Shown here in pieces: positions 35,850 to 45,165 of a stretch of 64,000 bases of DNA (its first letter is position 1; every line of letters starts with the position of its first letter). The notes beneath the pieces are model-generated. The model was not told the origin of the DNA. It saw nothing but the letters and a program-made list of their open reading frames with translations, and made no database searches. Made by a program: the position numbers and the translations under genes. Source of the stretch: Pyrinomonadaceae bacterium (GTDB taxonomy: Bacteria > Acidobacteriota > Blastocatellia > Pyrinomonadales > Pyrinomonadaceae); the NCBI GenBank assembly GCA_014380365.1, contig JACMJZ010000003.1:169598-233597 (forward strand). The letters run 5' to 3'.

Positions 35850-37439
35850 ATGGAACCAATTAGAGCGGACGAAATCAACGAAATCATTCGTAAGCAGATT
35901 GAGAATTTCGAAACCGGTGTGACGGTGATGGAAGTGGGCACGGTCATCAAGGTAGGTGACGGCATTGCTGAAATCCATGGGCTCGAAAAGGTCATGGCTG
36001 GCGAGTTGTTGGAGTTTCCACACGAGGTGCGCGGGCTGGCGTTGAACCTGGAAGAAGATAAAGTCGGAGCCGTCCTCTTTGGCGATTTTCAGACGATTAA
36101 AGAAGGCGACCTGGTCAAGCGAACCGGTCGGATTATGCAGGTTCCCGTTGGTGATTCGTTGGTTGGCCGCGTGGTGGATGCGCTGGGAAATGCAATCGAC
36201 GACCGTGGTCCTATCGTCACGGACACGTATTTTCCAATTGAACGCATCGCGCCTGGCGTAGTCGATCGTCAACCAGTTAAAGAGCCTCTACAGACCGGAC
36301 TGAAAGCGATCGATGCGATGGTCCCGATTGGACGTGGCCAGCGCGAGTTGATTATTGGTGACCGGCAGACCGGGAAAACTGCGGTGGCCGTGGACACGAT
36401 CATAAATCAAAAAGGCAAAGACGTAATCTGCATCTACGTGGCCATCGGTCAGAAGGCGTCGACAGTTGCTCAGGTAGTAAAAACGCTCGCGGACTTTGGT
36501 GCTTTGGAATACACGATTGTCGTCAAGGCGACTGCGTCGGACCCGGCGGCGATGCAGTTTCTGGCTCCATATTCCGGCGCCGCGATGGGCGAGTATTTCC
36601 GCGACAACGGCCGGCATGCATTGACAATCTACGATGATCTTTCGAAGCAAGCTGCCGCTTACCGTGAGATTTCGCTGTTGCTTCGCCGTCCCCCAGGTCG
36701 TGAGGCCTATCCGGGCGATGTGTTCTATCTTCACTCCCGTTTGCTCGAGCGAGCGGCGAAATTGTCCGACGCCAAGGGCGGTGGGTCGTTGACGAGTCTG
36801 CCGATTATTGAAACTCAAGCGGGGGATATCTCCGCTTACATTCCGACCAACGTGATTTCGATCACTGACGGTCAGATATTTCTCGAGGCGGATCTCTTTA
36901 ACAGCGGAATTCGTCCGGCTATCAACGTTGGCAACAGCGTCTCTCGCGTGGGCGGTTCCGCCCAGATCAAGGCGATGAAGCAGGTGGCGGGAACACTCCG
37001 AATTGATCTGGCGCAGTTTCGCGAATTGCAGGCCTTTGCGCAGTTTGGTTCAGACCTGGACAAGGCAACCCAGGACCAGCTCGCGCGCGGACAGCGTCTG
37101 GTTGAAATTTTGAAGCAGCCGCAGTACCAACCGATGAACGTGGAGAACCAGATACTCGTGATTTGGGCTGCCAGCAATGGGTTCGCAGACGATGTCGCTG
37201 TCGAGGATGTGCGCAGCTTTGAGGCCGAGCTCCTTAAGTTTGTGGAAAACTCCCATCCCGGGCTCTTGCAGAGTATTCGCGAGAAGAAGAGCTTGACTGA
37301 AGAAATTGTTGCGGATCTGAAACAAGCGTTATCCGACTTCAAAGAGACGTGGAATGAGAGAGCGTCAGCTACTTTGGACGGAGCGCCTTCGGCTGCCAAG
37401 GGAACAGACACTGCGCAACCTGCTTCCGTAGGAGCATAA
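35850..37439 (+). CDS. atpA: F-type ATP synthase subunit alpha
   Basis: A 529-residue regulatory nucleotide-binding subunit of F1. It contains Walker [14 protein letters not shown] (near residue 170), [13 protein letters not shown], the alpha signature region [20 protein letters not shown], and [17 protein letters not shown]. The C-terminal 25 residues are an Ala/Pro/Ser-rich extension ([19 protein letters not shown]) beyond the usual end. The gene order b'-b-delta-alpha-gamma is standard up to this point. Confidence 0.98.
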   Translation: MEPIRADEINEIIRKQIENFETGVTVMEVGTVIKVGDGIAEIHGLEKVMAGELLEFPHEVRGLALNLEEDKVGAVLFGDFQTIKEGDLVKRTGRIMQVPVGDSLVGRVVDALGNAIDDRGPIVTDTYFPIERIAPGVVDRQPVKEPLQTGLKAIDAMVPIGRGQRELIIGDRQTGKTAVAVDTIINQKGKDVICIYVAIGQKASTVAQVVKTLADFGALEYTIVVKATASDPAAMQFLAPYSGAAMGEYFRDNGRHALTIYDDLSKQAAAYREISLLLRRPPGREAYPGDVFYLHSRLLERAAKLSDAKGGGSLTSLPIIETQAGDISAYIPTNVISITDGQIFLEADLFNSGIRPAINVGNSVSRVGGSAQIKAMKQVAGTLRIDLAQFRELQAFAQFGSDLDKATQDQLARGQRLVEILKQPQYQPMNVENQILVIWAASNGFADDVAVEDVRSFEAELLKFVENSHPGLLQSIREKKSLTEEIVADLKQALSDFKETWNERASATLDGAPSAAKGTDTAQPASVGA

Positions 37440-37451
37440 CACCAGTCGCAC

Positions 37452-38342
37452 ATGCCCAATCTTCTCGACATACGCCGCCGGCTCAAGTCGGTTAAGAACA
37501 CGCAGCAGATCACCAAAGCCATGAAAATGGTTTCTGCCGCGAAGCTCAAGCGCGCGCAAACTCGCGTGGTCACCGCACGTCCGTTCGCTAACAAAATGAC
37601 GGAAGTTCTCGGCGGCCTTGCTGATCGCACTGACGAGAATTTTCACCATCCCTTACTAGACGCTCGCGGCGACGAACGTTATCTGCTGGTGCTTGTGACA
37701 GCCGACAAAGGACTCTGCGGGGCGTTTAATACAAATCTAATCAAAGCCGGGCAGGCGTTTGTCGCCAAGAATTCGGACAAGCAGATTGAGATCCTGCCGG
37801 TCGGACGAAAGGGTCGGGATTTCTTTCGGCGTAGGGCCGCGACCTTAGCGGGCGAATACATCGGCGTTACAGGCAAAGGGCGCGTGGATTTTTCAGAAGC
37901 GCTCGACATTGCGCGAGACATCATTAAACGATTTACTGAAGACGAGGGCATCGACAAGGTTTTTATTATCTACAACGAGTTCAGGTCGGTGCTGCAGCAG
38001 CGGGTTGTTACAGAACAACTCCTGCCGGTTGCCCGCGACGCTTCTACAGTCGAAGAGCCCTCAGCATCGGCGCAACCGCTGACGCTGGTCGACTACATTT
38101 ACGAGCAACCTCCGGCTGAGATCTTCTCACAACTACTCCCGCGCTTAGTGGAGACACAAATCTTTCGAGCACTACTTGAGTCGGTAGCCTCTGAACAGGG
38201 CGCTCGCATGACTGCGATGGACTCGGCTTCCAAGAATGCGCGCGAGTTGATCGATTCGCTGACACTCAACATGAACCGCGTCCGCCAGGCAGCCATCACG
38301 AATGAAATTATCGAAGTCGTTTCGGGCGCAGCGGCGTTGTAG
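37452..38342 (+). CDS. atpG: F-type ATP synthase subunit gamma
   Basis: A 296-residue central rotor subunit. The N-terminal helix starts MPNLLDIRRRLKSVKNTQQI with TKAMKMVSAAKLKRAQ, and the C-terminal helix is RMTAMDSASKNARELIDSLT, followed by MNRVRQAAITNEIIEVVSGA; these two form the rotor coiled coil. The middle domain is of normal size with a small Pro/Ala-rich insertion near residue 200. The beta and epsilon genes that usually follow are not here; a strong terminator lies 37 bases downstream. Confidence 0.97.
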   Translation: MPNLLDIRRRLKSVKNTQQITKAMKMVSAAKLKRAQTRVVTARPFANKMTEVLGGLADRTDENFHHPLLDARGDERYLLVLVTADKGLCGAFNTNLIKAGQAFVAKNSDKQIEILPVGRKGRDFFRRRAATLAGEYIGVTGKGRVDFSEALDIARDIIKRFTEDEGIDKVFIIYNEFRSVLQQRVVTEQLLPVARDASTVEEPSASAQPLTLVDYIYEQPPAEIFSQLLPRLVETQIFRALLESVASEQGARMTAMDSASKNARELIDSLTLNMNRVRQAAITNEIIEVVSGAAAL

Positions 38343-38378
38343 TCCCCCGGACACTGCATCGAGTCGCAGACATGCTGG

Positions 38379-38418
38379 AATAAGGGAAGCAGCAAACGCG
38401 GCTTCCCTTATTGTTTTT
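38379..38418 (+). terminator. Rho-independent terminator after atpG
   Basis: AATAAGGGAAGC (38379-38390) pairs perfectly with GCTTCCCTTATT (38401-38412) across a 10-base loop, followed by GTTTTT. It ends the b'-b-delta-alpha-gamma unit. Confidence 0.92.
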
Positions 38419-38425
38419 CAGCTCA

Positions 38426-38923
38426 ATGACTAAGCGCCTTAGACAGAACGAAAGAAAAGAAAACCCGTCAACACTGCGACGGGTTGGCCGTTATGGGCCG
38501 CTATTGCTCTGGATAGCCTTCATTTCGTTTGCCTCAACGGGCGAGTTTTCGTCGGACAATTCATCCCGGTTTGTCCGTCCACTCCTGCTCTGGCTTTTCC
38601 CAGGGATCAGCGAGGGACAACTCGCCGGAGTTCATTTTCTAACGCGGAAACTTTCTCATCTCGCTGAATACGCCGTACTCGCGTTTCTGGCGCGTCGGGC
38701 CTTTGTTCTTTCATCGAATGAATTCATTCAGCGGCGGTGGTTTCAGTTGTCATTGACGCTGGTTGTGCTTTGCTCATTGCTTGATGAATTCCAACAGAGT
38801 TACTCGCCCACTCGCAGTGCTTCATTACTTGACTGCGGCATTGACGTGATTGGCGGCTTGACGGTGCTGCTTATCTTCAGGGCGTATGGCAGGCGATCGG
38901 GGCGCAGGATGCGCGCGGCGTAA
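38426..38923 (+). CDS. VanZ family membrane protein
   Basis: About 165 residues from the ATG at 38426; an in-frame TTG at 38411 would add five residues but lies in the terminator's T-run. Four membrane helices are visible (PLLLWIAFISFASTG, LAEYAVLAFLARRAF, LSLTLVVLCSLLDEF, GIDVIGGLTVLLIF). The VanZ pattern is clear: RKLSHLAEYAVLAFL, then DEFQQSYSPTRSASLLDCGI. VanZ gives low-level teicoplanin resistance in enterococci, but most homologues have no proven role. Confidence 0.87.
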   Translation: MTKRLRQNERKENPSTLRRVGRYGPLLLWIAFISFASTGEFSSDNSSRFVRPLLLWLFPGISEGQLAGVHFLTRKLSHLAEYAVLAFLARRAFVLSSNEFIQRRWFQLSLTLVVLCSLLDEFQQSYSPTRSASLLDCGIDVIGGLTVLLIFRAYGRRSGRRMRAA

Positions 38924-39121
38924 CAACAACTGCGAAACCGCAAAGGGCGCAAAGTAGACGCAAAGAGTCGCAAATCAAACTACACCAACATTCCGGCTTG
39001 GCTCGTCTCGTAGTTATGCAATATTCTTGAACGGGCTCGAGCGGCTGAACTAACGAACCGCTCGGTTCATATCAGTGGAGCGGCACAATGACTACCGCGC
39101 GGTTACTAGAGGAGAAACAAC

Positions 39122-40219
39122 ATGGGAATTCTTGACGCTATTCGCTCTCAGTTTATTGAAGTCATTGAGTGGCTCGACGATTCGGGCAACACGCTCCTTT
39201 ATCGTTTTCCAGTGCAGGGCCAGGAAATCAAGAATGGCGCACGTCTGACTGTGCGTGAGTCGCAGGCGGCCGTCTTTGTTTTCCAGGGTCAGATCGCAGA
39301 TGTGTTTGGGCCCGGCCTCTACACGATCGATGGCGGCAACACACCCATTCTCTCCAAACTTGGCGCCTGGAAACACGGATTCAATTCTCCGTTCAAATCC
39401 GAAGTTTACTTTGTTAACACGAAACAGTTCACCGATCTGAAGTGGGGGACGTCGAATCCGGTCATGATGCGCGACGCAGACTTTGGCATGGTCCGTCTAC
39501 GCGCTTTTGGGATCTACTCGATTCGTGTCGTTGACCCGTCGGCATTCATTAAAGAGATCGCCGGCACCAACGCGCACTTCGTTACGGAAGATATTGAAGG
39601 TCAACTCAAGCGAACTCTGGTCAGCGGGTTTAGCGATGCACTCGCGGAGTCGAAGATTGCGGCGCTCGATCTCGCGTCTAACTACGACGAACTGGGAAAG
39701 TTTAGCCGCGTCAAGATGGCCGATGACTTCAAGGCGTTTGGGTTGGAGTTGACAAAGTTTGTAATCGAGAACGTTTCTTTACCGGCAGAAGTCGAAGCTG
39801 CGATGGACAAGCGGACTTCCATGGGCGTCATCGGCGACGTCGGGCGCTACGCACAGTTTCAAGCGGCTGACGCAATGCGCGACGCTGCCCAGAACACGGG
39901 TGGCGGCGGCGCGGCTACCGGCGCGGGCTTAGGCGCTGGCTTCGCGATAGGCAACGCGATGGCCGGCGCGATGAGCAATGCGATGAATCAGTCGAGCCAG
40001 CCTCAGCCATCTTCGGCTGGAGCTGGGGTCACGGCAGCAAGAGTCAACTGCGCTAAATGTGGAACTGCAAACTTACCTGCGGCGAAGTTCTGTAGTGATT
40101 GTGGCGCCAAGATGGAGACGGCAGGACAAGCTTCACCATGCGCCAAGTGCGGCGTGCCGCTGACGGTCGGGTCAAAGTTTTGCAACGAGTGTGGAACCAA
40201 GGTCGAGCCAGGCGGTTAA
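39122..40219 (+). CDS. SPFH-domain protein with C-terminal double zinc ribbon
   Basis: A 365-residue protein. Residues 1-250 resemble the SPFH/YdjI (virion core protein-like) family: FIEVIEWLDDSGNTLLYRFP, then NPVMMRDADFGMVRLRAFGI and VIENVSLPAEVEAAMDKRTS. A Gly/Ala-rich linker (residues 255-300) leads to two rubredoxin-like zinc ribbons: CAKCGTANLPAAKFCSDCG and CAKCGVPLTVGSKFCNECG. AGAGGAG precedes the ATG. Bacterial members are membrane- or phage-shock-associated; the role here is not known. Confidence 0.87.
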   Translation: MGILDAIRSQFIEVIEWLDDSGNTLLYRFPVQGQEIKNGARLTVRESQAAVFVFQGQIADVFGPGLYTIDGGNTPILSKLGAWKHGFNSPFKSEVYFVNTKQFTDLKWGTSNPVMMRDADFGMVRLRAFGIYSIRVVDPSAFIKEIAGTNAHFVTEDIEGQLKRTLVSGFSDALAESKIAALDLASNYDELGKFSRVKMADDFKAFGLELTKFVIENVSLPAEVEAAMDKRTSMGVIGDVGRYAQFQAADAMRDAAQNTGGGGAATGAGLGAGFAIGNAMAGAMSNAMNQSSQPQPSSAGAGVTAARVNCAKCGTANLPAAKFCSDCGAKMETAGQASPCAKCGVPLTVGSKFCNECGTKVEPGG

Positions 40220-40245
40220 AGAATCACTCAAAAACACAGGATCAT

Positions 40246-40310
40246 CACCAAGGCACGGAGACACAAAGCCAGGCAGGGGCTTCAATCTTTGTGCCTTTGT
40301 GTCTTTGTTG
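40246..40310. repeat. Imperfect palindrome, CTTTGTG type
   Basis: CAAGGCACGGAGACACAAAG (40250-40269) pairs imperfectly with CTTTGTGCCTTTGTGTCTTT (near 40287-40306). It lies between the SPFH gene and the ketoacyl synthase gene and resembles the 46963-47038 element. Confidence 0.6.
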
Positions 40311-40375
40311 TTAGTCCTCGTGTTACTCTGTGCCGCGCTAATCCAACCCTGCGGCCCTAACCAGGATGAATTCAC

Positions 40376-41638
40376 ATGTTTAGCAAGTTTCCCCCCCGCC
40401 GAGTGGTGATCACCGGAATGGGCTGTGTCACGCCAATCGGAATCGGGCGAGACGCCTTCTGGAATGCATTGATCAAAGGTGAGAGCGGCGTACGCCAAAT
40501 CGACACCTTCGACGTTTCCAACTCGCCAGTAAAGATCGCTGCGCAAGTCCAGGACTTCGACTGGGAGGCGCAGCTCAATCCGAAGGATCGAAAGCATGTT
40601 CCAAGAACAGTGCCACTCGCGTTAGCCGCGGCGCGGGAAGCCCTGAATGATGCAAACCTGCAAACAGAGGAGTTGACTCTCGAACAGCGGCGCTCGATCG
40701 GCGTGGTGTTGGGAACTGGCGGCGGCGGCCTCGCCTTCACCGAGCAACAGTACTCCTATTGGTTCAATGGCCCAGTTAACAAAGCGAGCGTCTATACCAT
40801 TCCCTCCTCAACGCATGGCGGCTTGTCGAGCGAGTTGTCCATGGCGTTTGGACTGCGCGGGCTATCGCATATCGTTTCGACCGGCTGCACCAGTTCAACA
40901 GACGCGATTGCTTATGCGGCTCAACACATCGCGCTCGGGCGCCAGGACACGATGTTAGCCGGTGGCGTGGACGCGCCCATCGCGCCGGGTATTCTCGCGG
41001 GCTTTAACCTCATGACCGTGCTGACCAACGATTTCAATGATGAACCTCATCGTGCTTCGCGTCCCTTTTCTCGCGATCGTTCAGGCATTGTTTTGGGTGA
41101 GGGCGCATGGATTTACGTGCTGGAGGAACTGGAGCAAGCGAAGGAGCGCGGCGCAAAAGTTTATGCGGAGATAACCGGCTACGGTGCGACGTGTGATGCG
41201 TATCACCGCGTGCGGCTCGAAGAGTCGGGCGACGAACCTGCTCGGGCGATGAAACTAGCGCTTGCCGACGCGGGTCGCGCGCCGGGCGAAGTTGATTACG
41301 TGAACCTGCACGGCACTTCGACGGTGCTAAACGATCGCATCGAAACCAGCGCGCTCAAGCTCGTCCTGAATGGGCAGGCGATCAAGACGCCGATGTCAGC
41401 TACGAAGTCGCAGATTGGCCATCCGCAGGGCGCGAGCGGTGCGGCAGGGTTAAGCGCCGCGCTATGTGCAATGCATACCGGAATCATCCCCCCAACCATC
41501 AATCTCGATGAACCCGATCCAGAGTGTGATCTCGATTACGTTGCGAACGAGTCGAGGAAAGCCGACGTGCGTGTCGCGCTCTGCAACTGTATCGGGTTTG
41601 GCTCGAAGAACAGCGCCTTGGTTGTGGAGAAAGTTTAG
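40376..41638 (+). CDS. Beta-ketoacyl-ACP synthase family protein
   Basis: A 420-residue condensing enzyme of the FabF (KAS II) type. The Cys-His-His triad is present: STGCTSSTDAIAYAAQHIAL with the nucleophilic Cys, NLHGTSTVLND with the first His, and KSQIGHPQGASGAAGLSAAL with the Lys and second His. The start RRVVITGMGCVTPIGIGRDA is typical. The Cys motif GCTSS differs from the usual ACAT/ACSS, which is more common in specialised synthases. No acyl carrier or partner genes are adjacent, so it could serve fatty acid or secondary lipid synthesis. Confidence 0.92.
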   Translation: MFSKFPPRRVVITGMGCVTPIGIGRDAFWNALIKGESGVRQIDTFDVSNSPVKIAAQVQDFDWEAQLNPKDRKHVPRTVPLALAAAREALNDANLQTEELTLEQRRSIGVVLGTGGGGLAFTEQQYSYWFNGPVNKASVYTIPSSTHGGLSSELSMAFGLRGLSHIVSTGCTSSTDAIAYAAQHIALGRQDTMLAGGVDAPIAPGILAGFNLMTVLTNDFNDEPHRASRPFSRDRSGIVLGEGAWIYVLEELEQAKERGAKVYAEITGYGATCDAYHRVRLEESGDEPARAMKLALADAGRAPGEVDYVNLHGTSTVLNDRIETSALKLVLNGQAIKTPMSATKSQIGHPQGASGAAGLSAALCAMHTGIIPPTINLDEPDPECDLDYVANESRKADVRVALCNCIGFGSKNSALVVEKV

Positions 41639-41678
41639 GGTTTGAGGTTTGAGTTTTAACTAGATTGAGACGCGTCCT

Positions 41679-41762
41679 CCTTTGCGGTTCTTTGCGCATT
41701 CTTTGCGTCCTTTGCGGTAAATAAATACTGGAACCGCAAAGAACGCAAAGGGCCGCAAAGGA
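41679..41762. repeat. Imperfect palindrome, CCTTTGCGGTTCTTTGCG type
   Basis: CCTTTGCGGTTCTTTGCG on the left arm and AACCGCAAAGAACGCAAAGG on the right arm pair around an AT-rich centre (TAAATAAATACT). A single-arm relative (GCGAAACCGCAAAGGGCGCA) lies at 38932-38972 after the VanZ gene. Confidence 0.75.
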
Positions 41763-41857
41763 AAGCTGCACGCACGACCTCCTCAGTTTCGTCGTTTGTC
41801 AAAGACTTTCCAATCAGCTAGGCTTCAATTTTCATTTCAAGAGTCACTAAGAATCCT

Positions 41858-42940
41858 ATGTCACAACTAACTGAACAGTTAATTTTAGACGCACTGCGCC
41901 AGATCATCGATCCGGATCTGCATAAAGATATCGTCACGCTCGGTTTCATCAAGGATCTCAAAATCGACGCCGGCATTGTGTCCTTTCGCATTGTGTTGAC
42001 TACGCCAGCCTGCCCCGTGAAAGCCGAAATGGAGAGTGCGGCGCGCGAGCTCGTTGGCGCCATCCCGGGAGTAACCGCGGTCGCAGTGACGATGGACGCG
42101 GAGGTTCCCAAAGGCCGAGGCATTGGCGACAAGCTTGCCATTGACGGTGTGCGCAACATCATTGCGGTCTCTTCCGGTAAAGGCGGCGTGGGCAAGTCGA
42201 CGGTGGCGGTCAATCTCGCGGTGTCGCTCGCGCTTGACGGAGCGCGCGTGGGAGTGATGGACATGGACGTGTATGGTCCAAACGTTCCCATCATGTTGGG
42301 GGCGTCCGAGGCGCGTCCGGAAGTTGACGTTAACAAGTTGATACCCATTGAAGCTTACGGCGTGAAGCTGATGTCGATGGCGCTGCTGCAACCGGGCGAC
42401 AAGCCGATGATTGTGCGCGGCCCGATCCTGCATGGATTGGTGAAGCAGTTTCTGTCGGACGTTAGGTGGGGCGAACTGGACTATTTGATTGTCGACATGC
42501 CACCGGGCACCGGCGATGTGCAGTTGTCGCTCGCGCAGTTGGTTCCGGTCCAGGGGGCTGTGCTGGTCACGACGCCGCAGGATGTGGCGATCGCGGATGT
42601 GCGTCGCGCGCTTCGCATGTTCGAGACTGTAGCGATTCCGATTTTGGGGATTGTTGAAAACATGAGTTACTTCATCGCGCCTGATACCGGCACGCGCTAT
42701 AACATCTTTGGCGAAGGCGGTGGTGAAAAACTTGCCGCGATGTATCATGTGCCACTGCTCGGCTCGATTCCCCTCGGCATCGAGGTCAGGGAAGGCGGCG
42801 ACAGCGGCGTTCCGGTCGTCGTTAGTCATCCGGATTCGCCCCAGGCCAAGGCGTTTAGGAGCGTGGCCGAGGAAGTGGCCCGATATGTTTCGATTGAGGC
42901 GATGAAGCCCGAACTTGTCGTTTTGGGAAAAGGTCGGTAG
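41858..42940 (+). CDS. mrp: Mrp/ApbC family Fe-S cluster carrier ATPase
   Basis: A 360-residue P-loop ATPase. The N-terminal MIP18/DUF59 domain (residues 5-85) contains ALRQIIDPDLHKDIVTLGFI; the ATPase starts at about 105 with AVSSGKGGVGKSTVAVNLAV and MDMDVYGPNVP. In Mrp/ApbC/Nbp35 the segment after ENMS usually carries a CxxC that bridges a [4Fe-4S] cluster between monomers; here it reads ENMSYFIAPDTGTRYNIFGE with no Cys, a variant also found in other phyla. An A-type Fe-S carrier gene follows, supporting a role in Fe-S assembly. Confidence 0.93.
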   Translation: MSQLTEQLILDALRQIIDPDLHKDIVTLGFIKDLKIDAGIVSFRIVLTTPACPVKAEMESAARELVGAIPGVTAVAVTMDAEVPKGRGIGDKLAIDGVRNIIAVSSGKGGVGKSTVAVNLAVSLALDGARVGVMDMDVYGPNVPIMLGASEARPEVDVNKLIPIEAYGVKLMSMALLQPGDKPMIVRGPILHGLVKQFLSDVRWGELDYLIVDMPPGTGDVQLSLAQLVPVQGAVLVTTPQDVAIADVRRALRMFETVAIPILGIVENMSYFIAPDTGTRYNIFGEGGGEKLAAMYHVPLLGSIPLGIEVREGGDSGVPVVVSHPDSPQAKAFRSVAEEVARYVSIEAMKPELVVLGKGR

Positions 42941-43033
42941 ACTGGAAATGCGATTTTTGATCTGTGATTTTCGATTTCCCAGGCAAACAAAGGTCGAAGT
43001 TTAGAAACCAATAATCGAGATTTTGTTAGGAGA

Positions 43034-43432
43034 ATGAAAGAAATGTCTACACAAACTGTCAACACCGAAGCCCCAGCCGTTGCGACCGGTGCCCCCACAA
43101 TGACGCTCCACGTCACCGACAGCGCCGTCGTTGAGATTAAGAAATTTATGGAAAGCGAAGAGGGTTTGCCGGAAACTGCCGGCCTGCGCGTCCGCGTCGT
43201 CCCGGGCGGCTGTTCCGGTTTTCAGTACAGCTTGAACATCGAAGAGGATTCGCGTCAGGGCGATTTTATTTTGGATGAAAAGGGCGTGAAACTTTTCGTC
43301 GATATGTTTAGCGGACAGTATTTGAATGGTGTTCAGATCGACTACGTCACCGGAGTGATGGGGTCGGGCTTCACGTTTACTAATCCAAACGCCACGGGAA
43401 GCTGCGGTTGCGGCACTTCGTTTACGGCGTAA
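43034..43432 (+). CDS. A-type iron-sulfur cluster carrier (IscA/ErpA/SufA family)
   Basis: A 132-residue protein with the three conserved Cys: VPGGCSGFQYSLNIEE and, near the end, GSCGCGTSF. The first 25 residues are a polar extension (VNTEAPAVATGAPTM). Members bind and hand over Fe-S clusters. The gene follows mrp on the same strand after 93 bases, so both probably serve cluster delivery. IscA, ErpA and SufA cannot be told apart from sequence alone. Confidence 0.94.
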   Translation: MKEMSTQTVNTEAPAVATGAPTMTLHVTDSAVVEIKKFMESEEGLPETAGLRVRVVPGGCSGFQYSLNIEEDSRQGDFILDEKGVKLFVDMFSGQYLNGVQIDYVTGVMGSGFTFTNPNATGSCGCGTSFTA

Positions 43433-43768
43433 CCGCTTGAACAGACTCTCCAGTCTGTCTCAAAATGCGAAGCGCGAATCAAGGCTCGGTAGTCTTTTGA
43501 GATTGTCGAGCCACTTTCGCGTTTAGGGCTGGGGTTTCAAAGCGGAAGCCTGCTCCCTTAGCTCAGATCGCTTGCGGCTCGCCGCCGCACAGGGCGGAAA
43601 GCCTATGGCTTTCCGTCAGTCTCTCCACTTGTTAATTTCCTGAGGCTCAGCCTCAGGAAAATGATTGAATACCCGGTCCCGGAAACGCTGAGCCTTTCCG
43701 CACGGTGCTGCGGCACAGCCGCGCTCTTGTCCCAGTTGATTGGGTAACCTACAGCGGAGCTCGAAGGA
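43433..43768. other. Intergenic region with two short perfect palindromes
   Basis: No gene is seen. CGGAAAGCCTATGGCTTTCCG (43595-43615) and TTTCCTGAGGCT-C-AGCCTCAGGAAA (43636-43660) are close hairpins following the Fe-S carrier gene; the second is followed by a single T-poor stretch, so classic termination is uncertain. Confidence 0.6.
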
Positions 43769-44248
43769 ATGGACCTGATCCAAGTAGCGTCTGACGAAGA
43801 TGTTCGGTCGGTGCAGCAACTCTTCGAAGAATACTCTGCCTGGCTTGGCGTCAATCTCTGCTTTCAAAACTTCGAAAAGGAACTGGTCGACCTTCCCGGC
43901 GAGTACGTTCCACCCAGCGGGCGTCTACTATTGGCGAAAGAAAACGACCAAGTGGCGGGCTGCGTCGCGTTGCGCCAGATTGGTGAGGGAATTGGCGAGA
44001 TGAAGCGGTTGTATGTGCGGCCGGAGTTTCGCGGAAAAGGTTTGGGACGCACCCTGACTGAGACAATCATCGAAGCCGCGCGTGAAATTGGTTACCAGCG
44101 CCTGCGACTCGATACTCTGCCTGGTAAGATGGATCAGGCCATCGCGATGTATCGCTCATTAGGGTTCAAAGATATCGAAAAGTATTACGACAATCCTTAT
44201 GACACAGCAGCTTACATGGAGCTAACCCTGACTCCAGAGCGGGGGTAA
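43769..44248 (+). CDS. GNAT family N-acetyltransferase
   Basis: A 159-residue acetyl-CoA-dependent acyltransferase. The core shows the strand GEMKRLYVRPEFRGKGLGRT, with the RGKGLG pyrophosphate-binding loop, then AREIGYQRLRLDTLPGKMDQ and AIAMYRSLGFKDIEKYYDNP. The substrate is unknown. The last codons overlap the left arm of a long inverted repeat (44237-44375) that may end its transcript. Confidence 0.92.
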   Translation: MDLIQVASDEDVRSVQQLFEEYSAWLGVNLCFQNFEKELVDLPGEYVPPSGRLLLAKENDQVAGCVALRQIGEGIGEMKRLYVRPEFRGKGLGRTLTETIIEAAREIGYQRLRLDTLPGKMDQAIAMYRSLGFKDIEKYYDNPYDTAAYMELTLTPERG

Positions 44249-44375
44249 ACCCACCTTCCCGACTTGGAGCTGATCCGTGTTGAGTGTTCAATGCTCCTTG
44301 GATGGCTTTCAACGGCAGACCCAAACTCAATGGAAACAGTCTCGAGGTCAGGAAGGCGGGTTTACCCCCGCTTCT
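44237..44375. repeat. Long inverted repeat at the 3' end of the GNAT gene
   Basis: AGAGCGGGGGTAAACCCACC and TTCC (44237-44259) pairs with GGAAGGCGGGTTTACCCCCG and CTTCT (44351-44375). The 90-base interior has little structure of its own. TCTTTCTTGG follows, so it could terminate transcription from the GNAT gene. Confidence 0.75.
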
Positions 44376-44453
44376 TTCTTGGTCACTTGCTCAACTCCCT
44401 CGCTTGTGCCAAATTCCCTTCGCAATCAAATTCAAAGCTACTGGAGTTAACTA

Positions 44454-44789
44454 ATGGCCAAGATCGAAGCTGAAACCGCAACCGGCACCCAGGTAATCGA
44501 AGCACCAGAGGGAAGGAAATTAGTACTGGCTATAGAAGATGCAGGCATCGACATCCTCCATCGCTGCGGCGGAAACGCCCGCTGCACCACCTGCCGGGTC
44601 GAAGTGCTCGCAGGCGATCCCGGAGAAATGGGAGAACTCGAGCGCAATCGTCTTGCGATGGAAACCGGACTCGACGATCACGTGCGTCTCTCCTGCCAAA
44701 TTCACGTTCATGATGATCTGAAGATCAAGGTGATTAACCAGGTGAGCGTCAGAGGAATGGACGCTGGACCTCGCCCGGTCGACGAATGA
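44454..44789 (+). CDS. [2Fe-2S] ferredoxin
   Basis: A 111-residue plant/bacterial-type ferredoxin. The ligand pattern C-x5-C-x2-C (HRCGGNARCTTCRVEV) is followed by the fourth Cys in VRLSCQIHV. The start ETATGTQVIEAPEGRKLVLA is usual for the family, and the C-terminus is a short acidic tail. It transfers single electrons to an unidentified partner. A small membrane protein gene follows after 25 bases. Confidence 0.93.
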   Translation: MAKIEAETATGTQVIEAPEGRKLVLAIEDAGIDILHRCGGNARCTTCRVEVLAGDPGEMGELERNRLAMETGLDDHVRLSCQIHVHDDLKIKVINQVSVRGMDAGPRPVDE

Positions 44790-44814
44790 CCCTATTCGAA
44801 AGGATGGCTTCAGA

Positions 44815-45096
44815 ATGAGAGTTGAAGGTTGGTTTGCGCTGGCGTTGAGAATTGTCGGAATGGTTCAACTGATCGCGGGGCTGCTAACACTTCTGGATTC
44901 TCTTATGTTGAAGCTTGGTTACTTTGATCTCCCTGGCACGCAACCCTCCTACTATCTGATCTACGGAACCGTGCAGGTCGTTGTCGGACTCTATCTAATC
45001 CGATGGGCACCATTTCTTGTCGAGCTGGCCTATCCTCGTGGAGATGAAGACGAAGTTGGCGCTGAGGACGAAGTAGAACAGAACAGAGTGCGGTGA
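44815..45096 (+). CDS. Small two-helix membrane protein of unknown function
   Basis: A 93-residue protein with two membrane segments (ALRIVGMVQLIAGLLTLLDS and YYLIYGTVQVVVGLYLIRWA) and a very acidic tail (RGDEDEVGAEDEVEQ). I do not recognise the family. It follows the ferredoxin gene closely and may be co-transcribed with it. Confidence 0.65.
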   Translation: MRVEGWFALALRIVGMVQLIAGLLTLLDSLMLKLGYFDLPGTQPSYYLIYGTVQVVVGLYLIRWAPFLVELAYPRGDEDEVGAEDEVEQNRVR

Positions 45097-45165
45097 AGTT
45101 TACGGATGCCTTTATTGCATCATGCGGCCCTCTGGGTGTAACCTTCGCCCGTAATTCCAAACAAA

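Noticed and set aside
41885-42829. A 314-codon frame opposite mrp
   Set aside because: It is the antisense shadow of a highly conserved gene with GC-rich third positions; the His/Arg/Asn-rich product is typical of such shadows.
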